Below, piece by piece: positions 39,239 to 48,248 of a stretch of DNA of 64,000 bases. A program made the position numbers and the translations under genes. Under the pieces are notes generated by a model. That model was not told the origin of the DNA and searched no databases. It was given only the letters and a program-made list of their open reading frames with translations. Numbering within the stretch: position 1 is the first letter of the stretch; every line of letters starts with the position of its first letter. Source of the stretch: Citrobacter sp. Res13-Sevr-PEB04-36 (GTDB lineage: Bacteria > Pseudomonadota > Gammaproteobacteria > Enterobacterales > Enterobacteriaceae); NCBI RefSeq assembly GCF_015672735.1, contig NZ_JADABY010000025.1, forward strand, positions 95,875 through 159,874, read 5' to 3'.

Positions 39239-39639
39239 CTACACCAGCATCATCAACCAGGCCGCCCACAGCGCAGCAACCCAATAAAGTGTGCGCCGAA
39301 ACTGCATCAATGCCCCCGCCTGGCGCTCGGCAAGGCTCAGCGTCTTCAGCCTGTCGCGCTGCCAGATAGCGTAGAGTGCCACTCCGGCCTGCGCGTTGTT
39401 CTGCGCATTGAGCAGCGAAAAGTAGCGAGCATCAAGCCACAGACGCCAGCAGCCAAACCAGACAATGGCGCACAGCAGCGCAATAACCGCACGTAGCCCC
39501 CCGACTGTGCGACAACGATCGCCCACACCATGGGGGGGACGCTAAAAAGCAGAATGAAACGCCAGCTTGCCAGCGTGTGTCGCAGCAAATCGCGGTGCAG
39601 CGCCTCATTATTTGTTACACTGTCACTTTCAGTTGCCAT
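39239..39639 (-). pseudogene. Three-helix membrane protein, frameshifted in a poly-G tract
   Basis: The frames 39346-39639 and 39239-39526 join to one protein of about 133 residues if one base is added in a six-base G/C tract (39497-39502), where the protein reads AQSG then GLRAVIALLCAIVWFG. A second seven-base tract lies at 39532-39538. The joined protein has three hydrophobic segments (WRFILLFSVPPMVWAIVVA; AVIALLCAIVWFGCWRLWL; LYWVAALWAAWLMMLV). Its start overlaps the ynbD 3' end by 25 bases, so it belongs to the same operon. Family not recognised. Phase variation, decay or a homopolymer sequencing error are all possible. Confidence 0.65.
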
Positions 39640-40895
39640 TGCTGCAGCCTCTCCAGATGTTTATCCGTCAGCACCACCTGCGCCCGACGTTCACGAATAT
39701 GTGCCACCGCCTGCTCAACGGTTGCCACATGGCCGTATTGCAATAGCCACGCCGCAACCACCATCGCACTGCGCGACAGCCCCAGCGCGCAATGCACCAG
39801 CACCGTCCCCTGCTCTTTATGCAGCATTTCCAGCCGGTCTACCGCCTGTTGTAACTCGGCGTCGTTTGCGAGAACCAGATCCAGCATCGGGACGCAAGCG
39901 TAGGCGCGCATGGCGGTAGCATGCCCGCGCGCAAACTCAAAGGTCAGGTCCAGCACTGCGTTTTGTACAGGTACATGACGTGGAAAACTGCCAAGATAGA
40001 CGCCTGCGCCAATGTTACTCACCGGCGGCAGACGGCGGGTAAACCCGCGCATCGACAGCCACATGCCGATTCGCCAGGGTAGCGTCAACCCGTACACGGC
40101 GGGCGGCAGTCGACCCTGTTCATCTTTGCCTGTGGTCGCCGCGCCGAATCCGCCGTAACCATAGCTCACCATCAACAACGATACGGCAGGCCACAGCAGC
40201 CAGGGCGTTAGCCACACGCTGGCAATAGCGCATAACGCGGCACCCAACAAATAACGGCGCATCAGCCTTAAACGCGCCGCATCCGGTTTTCGCCAGTGCC
40301 AGCAGCGTTTTTCCGGCACCATCCAGTCAATCAGCATGCCTGCCGCCAGACCGGTAATGATATCGATAAAATGATGCTGCCAGGTGGTGAGCACCGACAC
40401 GGCGATCAGCAAGAACCAACCGTCGCACAGCCTGCGCCAGTTCCCACTGAGGTGATGACTGAAATGCCGCCACAGCAGCCAGCAGAGGATAATATGCAGC
40501 GACGGGGACTGGTTATACGGCAAGTCGAACTGTTCAAGTTGGGCAAACAGCCAGCCTGCCGCGCCGCTGACCTCCGGGCGCGTAAAGCTAAACTGAAGCG
40601 GAAACAGCAAAAAACCGACGCAGGCAATCACTGACGCCAGGAACAGACGCAGCACCAGCCGCCGCTGTTCAACGCGCGTGGTGCAGACAAACAGTGACAA
40701 TCCGTAAAATAGATCCAGGCTCCAGTACGGCAGAATGGTCCACGGAAGAAAGGGAATAGCGGACTCCCAGCCAAACACGATGCTGCCCACATTGCCATGC
40801 TGCGCGTCCTGCCAGGCAGTAAACTGATTGACCTTGCCATAGGTAAGAAAGAAAAAAGGTGCCAGCAGCATTAGCCAGCCCACCGCCTGCACCAT
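39615..40895 (-). CDS. ynbD: YnbD, PAP2-like membrane domain fused to a dual-specificity phosphatase
   Basis: A 426-residue protein (from ATG 40895; a longer frame from 40961 overlaps ynbC and is disfavoured since K-12 YnbD has about 430). Residues 1-240 are a PAP2/inositol-phosphorylceramide-type domain with PSLH (131-134) and [11 protein letters not shown] (172-182) in several hydrophobic helices. Residues 290-426 are a dual-specificity phosphatase with the catalytic signature HCALGLSRS (368-376; Cys369, Arg375). DSP enzymes of this type dephosphorylate phospholipid head groups such as phosphatidylglycerophosphate in mitochondria. It may remove phosphate from a lipid made by YnbA. The activity is inferred. 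Confidence 0.88.
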   Translation of the reverse strand: MVQAVGWLMLLAPFFFLTYGKVNQFTAWQDAQHGNVGSIVFGWESAIPFLPWTILPYWSLDLFYGLSLFVCTTRVEQRRLVLRLFLASVIACVGFLLFPLQFSFTRPEVSGAAGWLFAQLEQFDLPYNQSPSLHIILCWLLWRHFSHHLSGNWRRLCDGWFLLIAVSVLTTWQHHFIDIITGLAAGMLIDWMVPEKRCWHWRKPDAARLRLMRRYLLGAALCAIASVWLTPWLLWPAVSLLMVSYGYGGFGAATTGKDEQGRLPPAVYGLTLPWRIGMWLSMRGFTRRLPPVSNIGAGVYLGSFPRHVPVQNAVLDLTFEFARGHATAMRAYACVPMLDLVLANDAELQQAVDRLEMLHKEQGTVLVHCALGLSRSAMVVAAWLLQYGHVATVEQAVAHIRERRAQVVLTDKHLERLQQWQLKVTV

Positions 40896-40908
40896 CACCT
40901 TACGGCGT

Positions 40909-42669
40909 TCAGCCCCCACGACGCACCGCCATCGAGACAGTGAAAATCCCCCACTCGTCAATCAGCTGCGTGCACTTATCAAACCCGGCTTCCCGCACCA
41001 GCGCATCCATTTCCCCTTGAGTACGCACGCGCATCACCCAGGCTTTGCCGTCTTTGTGGCTGGTCAGCGACCAGGCGATAGTTTTTAACTGCGGATGCCA
41101 GGGCTGCCCGGTGTAGATCAGCACGCCCCCAGGGGCAATCGCGTCAGCCAGCCCGGCGAGCGAATTACGTACCAGCGTATTTTCGGGGAAGAGTTCATAT
41201 AACCCAGAAACAATACCTAATGTGGGACGCGGTTCCAGCGACGCCAGCTGTTCGCGGTTGAAGGCATCGCCCTGCTCGAAGCGGGCAATCTCAGCCATGC
41301 CGCGGCTGACAATCATCTCACTGCCTTTTTTAACATTCAGTTCGCTGTAATCGCGCAGCAAAATCGAGTTGACCGCCGCTTCGCCTTCCAGGGCGTCGAG
41401 CACATAGCGCCCGTGTCCGGCCGCGATATCCACGACATGCACTGCGGTTCCCTGCTCTGCCAGCTGCGACACCGCCTGGCGGATCAGCATCTGCAAATGA
41501 ACCTTACGCTGGCGGATCCCCTTCCAGCCCACGCTGTTCAGGTAGTTTTTGTCAATCAACCGGCCCAGCGCGCTGCTGCCCTGAGGCTGGTTGCGATAAA
41601 CGTAATCCAGCGTACTGCCCGAATCAAAACCGGTCTCAAACCCCAGACGCACGCCCGTTGATTGTGTCCCGAGTAATTTCATCCCATAGCGCAGGCCACG
41701 GTAGGCAATATCGTCAAGCGAATACGGCGCAGGCCCGCCGCTCAGCATCCGCCAGCTATCTGCTCCTGGGCTCCAGCGGTCTTCATTACGGTAGTCAAAG
41801 CGCTGCGGCGGCATCGCGTACAGCGTGTCGATAAAATCACGCATTTTGTCGAATGCCAGATGCCGGTCCTTCTCACCCAGCGTGTCGTGATAAAAGCCCG
41901 GCAACACGTGCAGTTCCTTGAGTGGGCTTCTGAGACGTTGGTAAAAATCAATTTGCGGCTGGCGATGGACCACAAAATCATCCCCGGAAACCAACAGCTG
42001 CACAGGTAGAGTAATGGCGCTGGCATCGCTGACAATACGCTCCGCCGTTTTATAGAGATCGAGCAGGATGTTCACCGCAATCGCCCGGGTGATCTGTTTA
42101 TCCTGGTTAAAACTCGCCACGCGCTCAGGATCGTGCGTCAGGTATTTGCCCTTGACGTAGGAGTTGACGAAAAACAGGCCGCGCAGGCGATGCATTAAGG
42201 CCAGCCCCGGACGGGCAAACGGTACGTACAGTTTGACTTTGAACGCCGGGGACGCCAGCACCAGCCCACGAATGGAAGGCGCATAATCATGAGCCCAGGT
42301 CGCTGCCAGCACCGCACCCACACTTTGCGCCACCACCACCACATCTTCCATTGCAGCCTGGCTGTCAGCAGCGGCAAAGCGCACGAACTCGTCGACATCC
42401 TGCACCGAACGCGCCAGCGACGGGCTATATCCGCGCGGTCCTGGCGACTGCCCGTGACCACGCGCATCCCAGGCATAGAACGCGGTGTCCGGCATCGCCA
42501 GTTCATCCACAATGTGTTGCAAACGCCCGGAATGTTCATGCCCACGATGAAACAGGACAATCACTTTTGACGCAGGACCTGCCGCTAATGCCGGCCAGTG
42601 ACGGAAAAACAGCGCGGTATTGTCACTGGTCAAAAATGGACGTTCATCGGGCACTCGAATGTTAGTCAT
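40909..42669 (-). CDS. ynbC: YnbC, alpha/beta-hydrolase fused to a SAM methyltransferase
   Basis: A 586-residue fusion. Residues 20-290 are a monoacylglycerol lipase-like hydrolase (nucleophile in VVAQSVGAV, oxyanion region [12 protein letters not shown], His in [12 protein letters not shown]). Residues from about 330 to 586 are a class I methyltransferase with SAM motif [18 protein letters not shown]. One residue different from K-12 YnbC in length. The pairing suggests acyl hydrolysis and methylation of one lipid. Its ATG overlaps the upstream acyltransferase stop by eight bases, showing coupling. Confidence 0.9.
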   Translation of the reverse strand: MTNIRVPDERPFLTSDNTALFFRHWPALAAGPASKVIVLFHRGHEHSGRLQHIVDELAMPDTAFYAWDARGHGQSPGPRGYSPSLARSVQDVDEFVRFAAADSQAAMEDVVVVAQSVGAVLAATWAHDYAPSIRGLVLASPAFKVKLYVPFARPGLALMHRLRGLFFVNSYVKGKYLTHDPERVASFNQDKQITRAIAVNILLDLYKTAERIVSDASAITLPVQLLVSGDDFVVHRQPQIDFYQRLRSPLKELHVLPGFYHDTLGEKDRHLAFDKMRDFIDTLYAMPPQRFDYRNEDRWSPGADSWRMLSGGPAPYSLDDIAYRGLRYGMKLLGTQSTGVRLGFETGFDSGSTLDYVYRNQPQGSSALGRLIDKNYLNSVGWKGIRQRKVHLQMLIRQAVSQLAEQGTAVHVVDIAAGHGRYVLDALEGEAAVNSILLRDYSELNVKKGSEMIVSRGMAEIARFEQGDAFNREQLASLEPRPTLGIVSGLYELFPENTLVRNSLAGLADAIAPGGVLIYTGQPWHPQLKTIAWSLTSHKDGKAWVMRVRTQGEMDALVREAGFDKCTQLIDEWGIFTVSMAVRRGG

Positions 42670-43303
42670 GAGGGTGCGGTCCTGTGGTTTGTTGCTGCAG
42701 CAGCATCAGCTGCTGTCTGAGATCGTCCATAAAGACACGTTTATCGCTCTGCGCGACCAACGGCCTGCCAATGTTGACGTCAATAAACAGCGGCAGAGGA
42801 ATACGATTCCCCTTCGCCATCACGTGCTCCGTTCCGCGTAGCCAGACGGGAATAATCGGCACCTCCGGCATGCGCTGACTGAGGTGCCAGACGCCGGATT
42901 TTAGCGGTGCCAGTAATCCCGGCTCGCCACGAGTACCTTCAGGGAAAAGAATCAAGGTTTTGCCGTCGCGTAAGGCCTGTTCACACTGTGCCAACGGGTC
43001 GGCCTCGCCGCCTTTACGCGTAATCGGAATAATGTTGAGAATATTAAGCGCAAACCACGCCATCCATTTATTACGCAGAAAATAGTCAGCCGCCACCACC
43101 GGATGAATGTCCCCCTGACGGCGCAGCGCAAACAGCGGCAATAGAGCAAAAACATCCATATGACTGTTGTGATTCGCGACGACGATCGCCGGCCCCTGCT
43201 GCGGCAAGCGATCCCGATGCCTGACACGCAGCCCAAGCCACAGCCAAATTACCGGCCAGACGATGCATAGCGTAAACAGCGTTCGCAGAAATGTGTTGAT
43301 CAT
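42662..43303 (-). CDS. PlsC-like 1-acyl-glycerol-phosphate acyltransferase
   Basis: A 213-residue membrane-bound acyltransferase. It has NHNSHMD (HxxxxD motif, His45 and Asp50) and FPEGTRG (120-126), the four-motif pattern of PlsC/LPLAT enzymes that transfer acyl groups to lysophospholipids; an N-terminal helix (FLRTLFTLCIVWPVIWLWLG) anchors it. It lies between ynbB (3-base gap upstream) and ynbC (8-base overlap). To my knowledge K-12's named ynbABCD set contains no acyltransferase here, so this is an added step. Substrate not known. Confidence 0.9.
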   Translation of the reverse strand: MINTFLRTLFTLCIVWPVIWLWLGLRVRHRDRLPQQGPAIVVANHNSHMDVFALLPLFALRRQGDIHPVVAADYFLRNKWMAWFALNILNIIPITRKGGEADPLAQCEQALRDGKTLILFPEGTRGEPGLLAPLKSGVWHLSQRMPEVPIIPVWLRGTEHVMAKGNRIPLPLFIDVNIGRPLVAQSDKRVFMDDLRQQLMLLQQQTTGPHPHD

Positions 43304-43306
43304 ACG

Positions 43307-44221
43307 TTAGTAGTAAAAATAGCGAATGAAGTGGAAAAACACCGGGGCAGTGAAGATCAGCGAGTCCAGCCGGTCGAGAATACCGCCGTGACCGGGCAGC
43401 AGCGTACCGCTGTCTTTCACGCCAATATCGCGCTTAATGGCCGACATCACCACATCGCCACAGAAGCCGCTGATCCCGATAATAAGCCCTGCCAGCATCG
43501 CCATCGGTATGCTTAACGGTGTCATGATCGGCCCCAGAAGCGCCGCTGCAAGCGTGGTGGTTACCACACCGCCGAGCAGTCCCGCCAGGGTTTTGTTGGG
43601 GCTGACCTTGGGGATCACCTTGATACGGCCCATTGATTTACCCCACAGGTACTGCGCAATGTCGTTGAACTCCGTTAAGCCGACGAGGAACAGCACCAGC
43701 AGTGCCCCGGTCTGCTTACCGTCATCGGGTAGAACCAGCAAAAATGCCACGTGGCTGAACGCAAACACGGTGGTCATCAGGCTCCAGTGATGCTGGGAGG
43801 CATAACGTAAAAACCCTTGAGTATCGCCGGCAATCACCATGCGTACGGGCAAGAATAAAAAGGCATACACCGGGATAAATACCACAAACATGCCGTACCA
43901 GTTGATGCCAATCAGCCAGTAGTTAATAGGGATCGCAATAAACATCCACAACAGCGGCATACGATCGGTCTGGCGTGACGGAGCCAGCGTTAAAAACTCC
44001 TTTAACGCCATAAAACTCACCAGCGCGAAGAAGGTCAACGCCAGCCAGGGCGGGCTTAAGAGAGCCAGCGAAAACAGTACAATGATCACCCACCAGGTAC
44101 GAATACGCAGCGTCAGCTCACGCCAGTCTTTATCCGGACGCCGCCACACCAGCAGGCCGTTCACCAGTGTCGCTATCAACAGCAGGGCAAAAATCACCGC
44201 CAGTGATTTTTCCAGCAACAT
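43307..44221 (-). CDS. ynbB: YnbB, CdsA-like phosphatidate cytidylyltransferase
   Basis: A 304-residue CTP:phosphatidate cytidylyltransferase family membrane protein with eight hydrophobic helices. The CdsA signature lies in the C-terminal third (KVSPNKTLAGLLGG and IGISGFCGDVVMSAIKRDIGVKDSGTLLPGHGGILDRLDS, a complete motif). It converts phosphatidic acid and CTP to CDP-diacylglycerol. In E. coli YnbB is a CdsA paralogue reported to support synthesis of the glycolipid MPIase needed for membrane protein insertion. The start overlaps the ynbA stop by one base. Confidence 0.92.
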   Translation of the reverse strand: MLLEKSLAVIFALLLIATLVNGLLVWRRPDKDWRELTLRIRTWWVIIVLFSLALLSPPWLALTFFALVSFMALKEFLTLAPSRQTDRMPLLWMFIAIPINYWLIGINWYGMFVVFIPVYAFLFLPVRMVIAGDTQGFLRYASQHHWSLMTTVFAFSHVAFLLVLPDDGKQTGALLVLFLVGLTEFNDIAQYLWGKSMGRIKVIPKVSPNKTLAGLLGGVVTTTLAAALLGPIMTPLSIPMAMLAGLIIGISGFCGDVVMSAIKRDIGVKDSGTLLPGHGGILDRLDSLIFTAPVFFHFIRYFYY

Positions 44222-44826
44222 TATTTCGCCCCCTCGTCACGTAATGCGCTCTTACAGCGGTTAACAATAGTCCACAGCAGCAACAGCGTGGCGATGCCCC
44301 AAACGACGTTGTTCCACTGCACCACCTGCGGCCACAGTGCTAGCACCAATCCCCATGCGCCGAACACCAGTGCCCTGTCGCTTTTGCCGAACGGTCCGGC
44401 ATAGCTGCGCACGCCATTAATAGTTTGTGCCAGTACACCGCAAAACTCCGTCATCAGCGCACAAAATAGCATCGTCAGTACCAGCGGCGCATTGCTGCCA
44501 GGAAGCAGCATAAACGGCAGATACAGCGCGAGATCGGAGAGAATATCCCCGGTTTCATTGAGAATGGCCCCCAGACGGGATTGTTGATTGCATTCCCGCG
44601 CCAACATGCCGTCCAGCGCATTGAGCGCCATGCGCACAAATAACACAATGGGTAACAGAATGAAGAGTTTAGGTTCGGGGAAGATAAACAGCACCGCACC
44701 GGTGATAAAAGAAAGCGCCATCGCGGCAAGGGTAACGTGGTTGGCGGTGACGCTTTTTTTATCTAACCAGAACATGAGCGGGCGTAACAGAGCCTGGAAG
44801 GCAGGCTTTATCTGATAAAGCGTCAT
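44221..44826 (-). CDS. ynbA: YnbA, CDP-alcohol phosphatidyltransferase
   Basis: A 201-residue membrane enzyme of the CDP-alcohol phosphotransferase class I family. It carries the catalytic motif DG...AR...G...D...D (NALDGMLARECNQQSRLGAILNETGDILSD), i.e. D-G-x2-A-R-x8-G-x3-D-x3-D. It transfers phosphatidyl from CDP-diacylglycerol to an alcohol not defined here; glycerol phosphate, inositol or serine are the family options. Length equals K-12 YnbA. It is the first gene of the cassette; the start MTLYQIKP at 44826 matches the E. coli protein, two codons inside the longer frame. Confidence 0.92.
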   Translation of the reverse strand: MTLYQIKPAFQALLRPLMFWLDKKSVTANHVTLAAMALSFITGAVLFIFPEPKLFILLPIVLFVRMALNALDGMLARECNQQSRLGAILNETGDILSDLALYLPFMLLPGSNAPLVLTMLFCALMTEFCGVLAQTINGVRSYAGPFGKSDRALVFGAWGLVLALWPQVVQWNNVVWGIATLLLLWTIVNRCKSALRDEGAK

Positions 44827-44914
44827 CATCACTCCTTGATAATTTATTGATGCGATTATAGTGGATTAATTAACCATTACCTGCCTGATGTGTCTCATCT
44901 GATTAAAAATCAGA

Positions 44915-45238
44915 TTATTTTTTCAACCATTTTCCGTTAATACCCTGGACATACTCTCCCGGTTTAGCGCGCGTCACCAGTTTTTGTCCGGCCATTTTTG
45001 CCACTTCATCAACGGGAATATTGTTACTCTCAGCCAGTTGCTGGTAGCTGGCACTGCGTGCCTTGTTTATCTCACTCACCAGCGCCTGGGTTTCAGCATC
45101 GGTTTGCAATGCCACAAGGTAGCCATTGAGCGTTTCACCCACCCGTCCCTGGGTTCTGGCTTCATTCAGGGTCAGCGCAAACGCATTAGCGCTCAGCAAA
45201 CTCAGGAGCAACAGGGTCACTTTAAGCGTTTTTTTCAT
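44915..45238 (-). CDS. ydbL: YdbL, periplasmic DUF1318 protein
   Basis: A 107-residue secreted protein with a Sec signal (MKKTLKVTLLLLSLLSANAFA) and a short helical mature domain (LNEARTQGRVGETLNGYL). In E. coli YdbL works with YdbH and the lipoprotein YnbE in the intermembrane bridge that moves phospholipids to the outer membrane. It ends 86 bases before ynbA, which belongs to a separate cassette in K-12 (the tynA-paa-ydbA region lies between them there). Confidence 0.9.
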   Translation of the reverse strand: MKKTLKVTLLLLSLLSANAFALTLNEARTQGRVGETLNGYLVALQTDAETQALVSEINKARSASYQQLAESNNIPVDEVAKMAGQKLVTRAKPGEYVQGINGKWLKK

Positions 45239-45245
45239 CGTCACC

Positions 45246-45437
45246 TCAGAATAAATCACTGCGTGATTTCAACAGGCTCTCGACGTCTTTATCGACTTTG
45301 ATATGGATCTCATGCTCGATTTTGACGTTCATATTGATGGTGATGGGCTCTTTCGGTGCCGCAACTTCAATGCGCGGGGTGCACCCTACCAGCAAAGATG
45401 ACGCCAGCAGTCCCAGCATGGCCGCAATAGTTTTCAT
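45246..45437 (-). CDS. ynbE: YnbE, small outer-membrane lipoprotein
   Basis: A 63-residue lipoprotein with lipobox LVGC (residues 16-19) and a mature part TPRIEVAAPKEPITIN followed by HIKVDKDVESLLK, nearly identical in pattern to E. coli YnbE (61). In E. coli YnbE oligomerises at the outer membrane and binds YdbH to complete the bridge. Its ATG overlaps the ydbH stop by four bases (ATGA). Confidence 0.92.
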   Translation of the reverse strand: MKTIAAMLGLLASSLLVGCTPRIEVAAPKEPITINMNVKIEHEIHIKVDKDVESLLKSRSDLF

Positions 45438-48073
45438 TGTTGTTCCTCACATTCCTTGCCTTCCCGGCAATGGGTTTCTGGCAGCGCTGCATTTTGCTCA
45501 AGCCATGCCTGTAAATTGTCGCCAAAACGCAAACTGCGCCATAACGTAAAGACGTTTTCTTCATGGGTGTAATTCAAATTCACCGTCCCGACTTTGCCAT
45601 CTACCCGGCTATTACCGGTGACGGCTGCCTGCATGGTTAATACGCCAAGGTTATCGAGATTAATTTTCGTCCAGGAATGGGTGATTTCCATATAGCGCAG
45701 CCAGTTAATCGCCGCGCCGGCCGCCATATTGTCTTTGACCACCGCATCCGCCGTGTCTTTGTCGATGCGCAACGTCATCGGCCCAGGGTTGGTCAACCAG
45801 CCGTCTTTGATAATCCATTTTTCATTGTTTAACCATAGCGGCAATGCGCCGCTGACCGGGCCGGACATGGCAAACTGTTTGGGATTAACCGCGCTAATCA
45901 GCTCGCTGGACGAGATATTCTGCACCCGCACTAATGCCGGATCGTGCTGCGGCATACGCAGTTGCTGCATCACCACCTTGCCGCCCAGCAAATCGGCGCT
46001 AACATCGCTCAACAGTAAGGGATTATCTTCGCTCCAGGGGTAGCCGCCTTGCAGATCGGCGGTGATATTTTTTACCGTGACCTGATTCACCACCTCCGCA
46101 ATACGCAATGAAATCGGCCCGCGCGTGCCCAGTTGCCATGCTCCTTCGCTAAAACGAAACGGCAGCACAAAATCGACGCCATTAATCTGGTTGTCGGGCA
46201 TCCAGGCGCTACCACCTTTTAATACCCCGTGACCGCCCGCCTCAAAACCCTGTTCCGCAGCGGCGGAGAAGGCAATCTGAGCATACAACTCGCCTTCGCG
46301 CAGGTTCATCTTCCAGTCCGGTGGCATCAGCGGCTGGAATACGGTGAGCGACTGTTTTGGCCACCAGGCCTGACCACGCAGGCGGATCCCGTCCCAGCGG
46401 CCGTTCAACTGGACCGGGCCAATAGCGCCGGCATGCAGTTGGCCTTTAAACTGGAATATCGTCGGGTCGCTTCCTTCCACGCTGAATTTCAGGGTTGAAG
46501 GCGGTAGAGTGCTGCCACCGGAGAAGGTGGTTTTCCCGGCGTCCAGCGACAGCGCCCCGCTAAACGTTGGCTGGACCTCATCCCGCACCCAGACGATCGG
46601 CTCATCCATCACCAGACGCGGATTTTCCACCAGCATGGTGCCGTATTGCAGATGGTCAAATCCGGTAGAAAGATCAAACAGTTTGACGGTGTTATCGTGC
46701 CATTCCCCCTTGCCTGCCACGTCCCAACGAGCGTGCATCGGGGTAAAGCTACCTTCACCCCAGTACCGCCACTGCCAGCGACCGGCGTCAGGCAGGAAAT
46801 CATTGGCCAGACCATCGAGATGCAGTTCAAAGCCGCCCATCTGGTTTTCATGAGCGCGTAGAATAGCCTGTAATCGCCCATCCACCCCGCGTTGGGTCAC
46901 TTTGACACCGGCCAGCGGCCAGCGAATTTCGTCAATATCCAGCGAGTCGATAATCCGGCCACGGGAACGCAACAGCGCGCCAGGCTCAAAGGCCAACTGC
47001 GGATCGTTCAGACTGCCGCTGAGCGTCGCGGGTAGCATCGCATAAAAAATCAGATCGCCTTGCTTCGCCTCGCCGGTCAACTGCAATGGCATATCGCTGT
47101 TGTCCATGCCGAGCGTGCCGGGGCCAAAGGTTAACACCGCGTTACCCTTGCCTGCATCGCCCTGCGTCAGAATGTTCAAACGTCCGCTCACTACCGCGTT
47201 TTCTACGCCGGCCTGCCAGTTTTCGACTTTTACCCCCAGCCGACCGCTTAACGGAAAGCCCTGATAGGGCCAGTTCCAGCGCCCGTCGCTCACCGTCAGC
47301 CGCTGGCGGGTGATTTCCCACGGCAGATCCAGAAGCGGATCGCCATTGTCTCGCGCCATCACGATCAGTTGTCCACTGTTCTCTCGCCATTCCAGCTCTG
47401 CATCCACAAGCGTTGGCTCCTGCGGCAGGCTAAGCGTCGCAACCGCATGACCGCCCACCGGCAACCCGTCGGGAACCAGCGGCATCGTAAACTCACCCAC
47501 CAGTTTTACCGGTGGTTGTCCCTCAAAAGCCGCCACAGACAGTTCGTTGACCGTCAGATTTTGCCCGTGCAGACGCCCCTGGAATTTGACCTTTTCACCC
47601 TGATAACTCACCTGCTGGATGGCAGGCGTCAGCGAGAGCGACAGTTTGCCCTGCCACTCTTGCCATGGAGAAAGAATGAGCTTATCGATGTTAATCCAGG
47701 TGTTGGGCAGCATGGATTGCCATTCTGCCAGCGTTTTGGGCGCGGCGGGCGATGGCTCCGTCTGCGGCAGTTTAGCCAGGCAAGCGGAATCCAGTTCAAT
47801 ACTGCCAACGTTCAGCAACCAGCGGCTGGGGTGGGATAAATCCGCCTCGCTGATACGTGCGAGCGGACAATCATCGACCAGATAGCGGAGTTCGGGAATA
47901 TGCAGTCCGTGTCGGGTAAGCCGCGGACTCTCATCCAGCGCAATGCGCGTACCGACAGGCAACCAGATGCCCGCCAGCGTGGGAACCCACAGGCCCAGCG
48001 TCATCAACAACGTCAGCGGCACAAGAGTCAATAATAAGAGTAGAGCCAATACGGCTTTATATTTACCCTTCAT
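45434..48073 (-). CDS. ydbH: YdbH, AsmA-like intermembrane phospholipid transporter
   Basis: An 879-residue protein of the AsmA-like/bridge group with an N-terminal membrane anchor (LALLLLLTLVPLTLLMTLGLW, residues 8-28) and a long beta-rich periplasmic part. With TamB and YhdP it is one of three partly redundant E. coli proteins that carry phospholipids from inner to outer membrane; YnbE and YdbL are its partners, and the three genes overlap or abut here (ydbH-ynbE-ydbL). Same length as E. coli. No frameshift noticed. Confidence 0.93.
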   Translation of the reverse strand: MKGKYKAVLALLLLLTLVPLTLLMTLGLWVPTLAGIWLPVGTRIALDESPRLTRHGLHIPELRYLVDDCPLARISEADLSHPSRWLLNVGSIELDSACLAKLPQTEPSPAAPKTLAEWQSMLPNTWINIDKLILSPWQEWQGKLSLSLTPAIQQVSYQGEKVKFQGRLHGQNLTVNELSVAAFEGQPPVKLVGEFTMPLVPDGLPVGGHAVATLSLPQEPTLVDAELEWRENSGQLIVMARDNGDPLLDLPWEITRQRLTVSDGRWNWPYQGFPLSGRLGVKVENWQAGVENAVVSGRLNILTQGDAGKGNAVLTFGPGTLGMDNSDMPLQLTGEAKQGDLIFYAMLPATLSGSLNDPQLAFEPGALLRSRGRIIDSLDIDEIRWPLAGVKVTQRGVDGRLQAILRAHENQMGGFELHLDGLANDFLPDAGRWQWRYWGEGSFTPMHARWDVAGKGEWHDNTVKLFDLSTGFDHLQYGTMLVENPRLVMDEPIVWVRDEVQPTFSGALSLDAGKTTFSGGSTLPPSTLKFSVEGSDPTIFQFKGQLHAGAIGPVQLNGRWDGIRLRGQAWWPKQSLTVFQPLMPPDWKMNLREGELYAQIAFSAAAEQGFEAGGHGVLKGGSAWMPDNQINGVDFVLPFRFSEGAWQLGTRGPISLRIAEVVNQVTVKNITADLQGGYPWSEDNPLLLSDVSADLLGGKVVMQQLRMPQHDPALVRVQNISSSELISAVNPKQFAMSGPVSGALPLWLNNEKWIIKDGWLTNPGPMTLRIDKDTADAVVKDNMAAGAAINWLRYMEITHSWTKINLDNLGVLTMQAAVTGNSRVDGKVGTVNLNYTHEENVFTLWRSLRFGDNLQAWLEQNAALPETHCREGKECEEQQ

Positions 48074-48128
48074 GGGTAGTTAATATCCTGATTTAGCAAA
48101 AATTTAAGCCGGTTTCGGCATGTATTGT

Positions 48129-48150
48129 GGCATGTTTAGCTAAACATGCC
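48129..48150. repeat. Perfect 22-bp palindrome upstream of ydbH
   Basis: GGCATGTTTAG and its exact complement form a gapless palindrome, 55 bases before the ydbH ATG. It has no T-run, so it is more likely an operator or cruciform than a terminator. Its last four bases overlap the left island repeat. Confidence 0.6.
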
Positions 48151-48193
48151 CAACTTAAGAATAGATGCCATTGAAATATATGTAATATCTATA
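48147..48193 (+). repeat. Left copy of an imperfect direct repeat flanking the bla island
   Basis: About 47 bases beginning TGCCCAACTTAAGAATAG, matching the segment at 50615-50661 in the same orientation at roughly three quarters of positions. It sits at the ydbH side of the beta-lactamase segment. Confidence 0.6.
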
Positions 48194-48195
48194 GG

Positions 48196-48226
48196 TTGTG
48201 AATAATTCAAATCAGTTATCTATAAT
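48196..48226 (+). promoter_or_regulatory. Candidate promoter of the beta-lactamase gene
   Basis: A perfect -10 box TATAAT at 48221-48226 is preceded, with a long 19-base spacer, by TTGTGA (48196-48201). Transcription would begin about 15 bases before the ATG. No AmpR-like gene lies near, so expression may be constitutive and weak owing to the spacer. Confidence 0.5.
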
Positions 48227-48248
48227 CAGAGAGATACCAAGGATGAAT

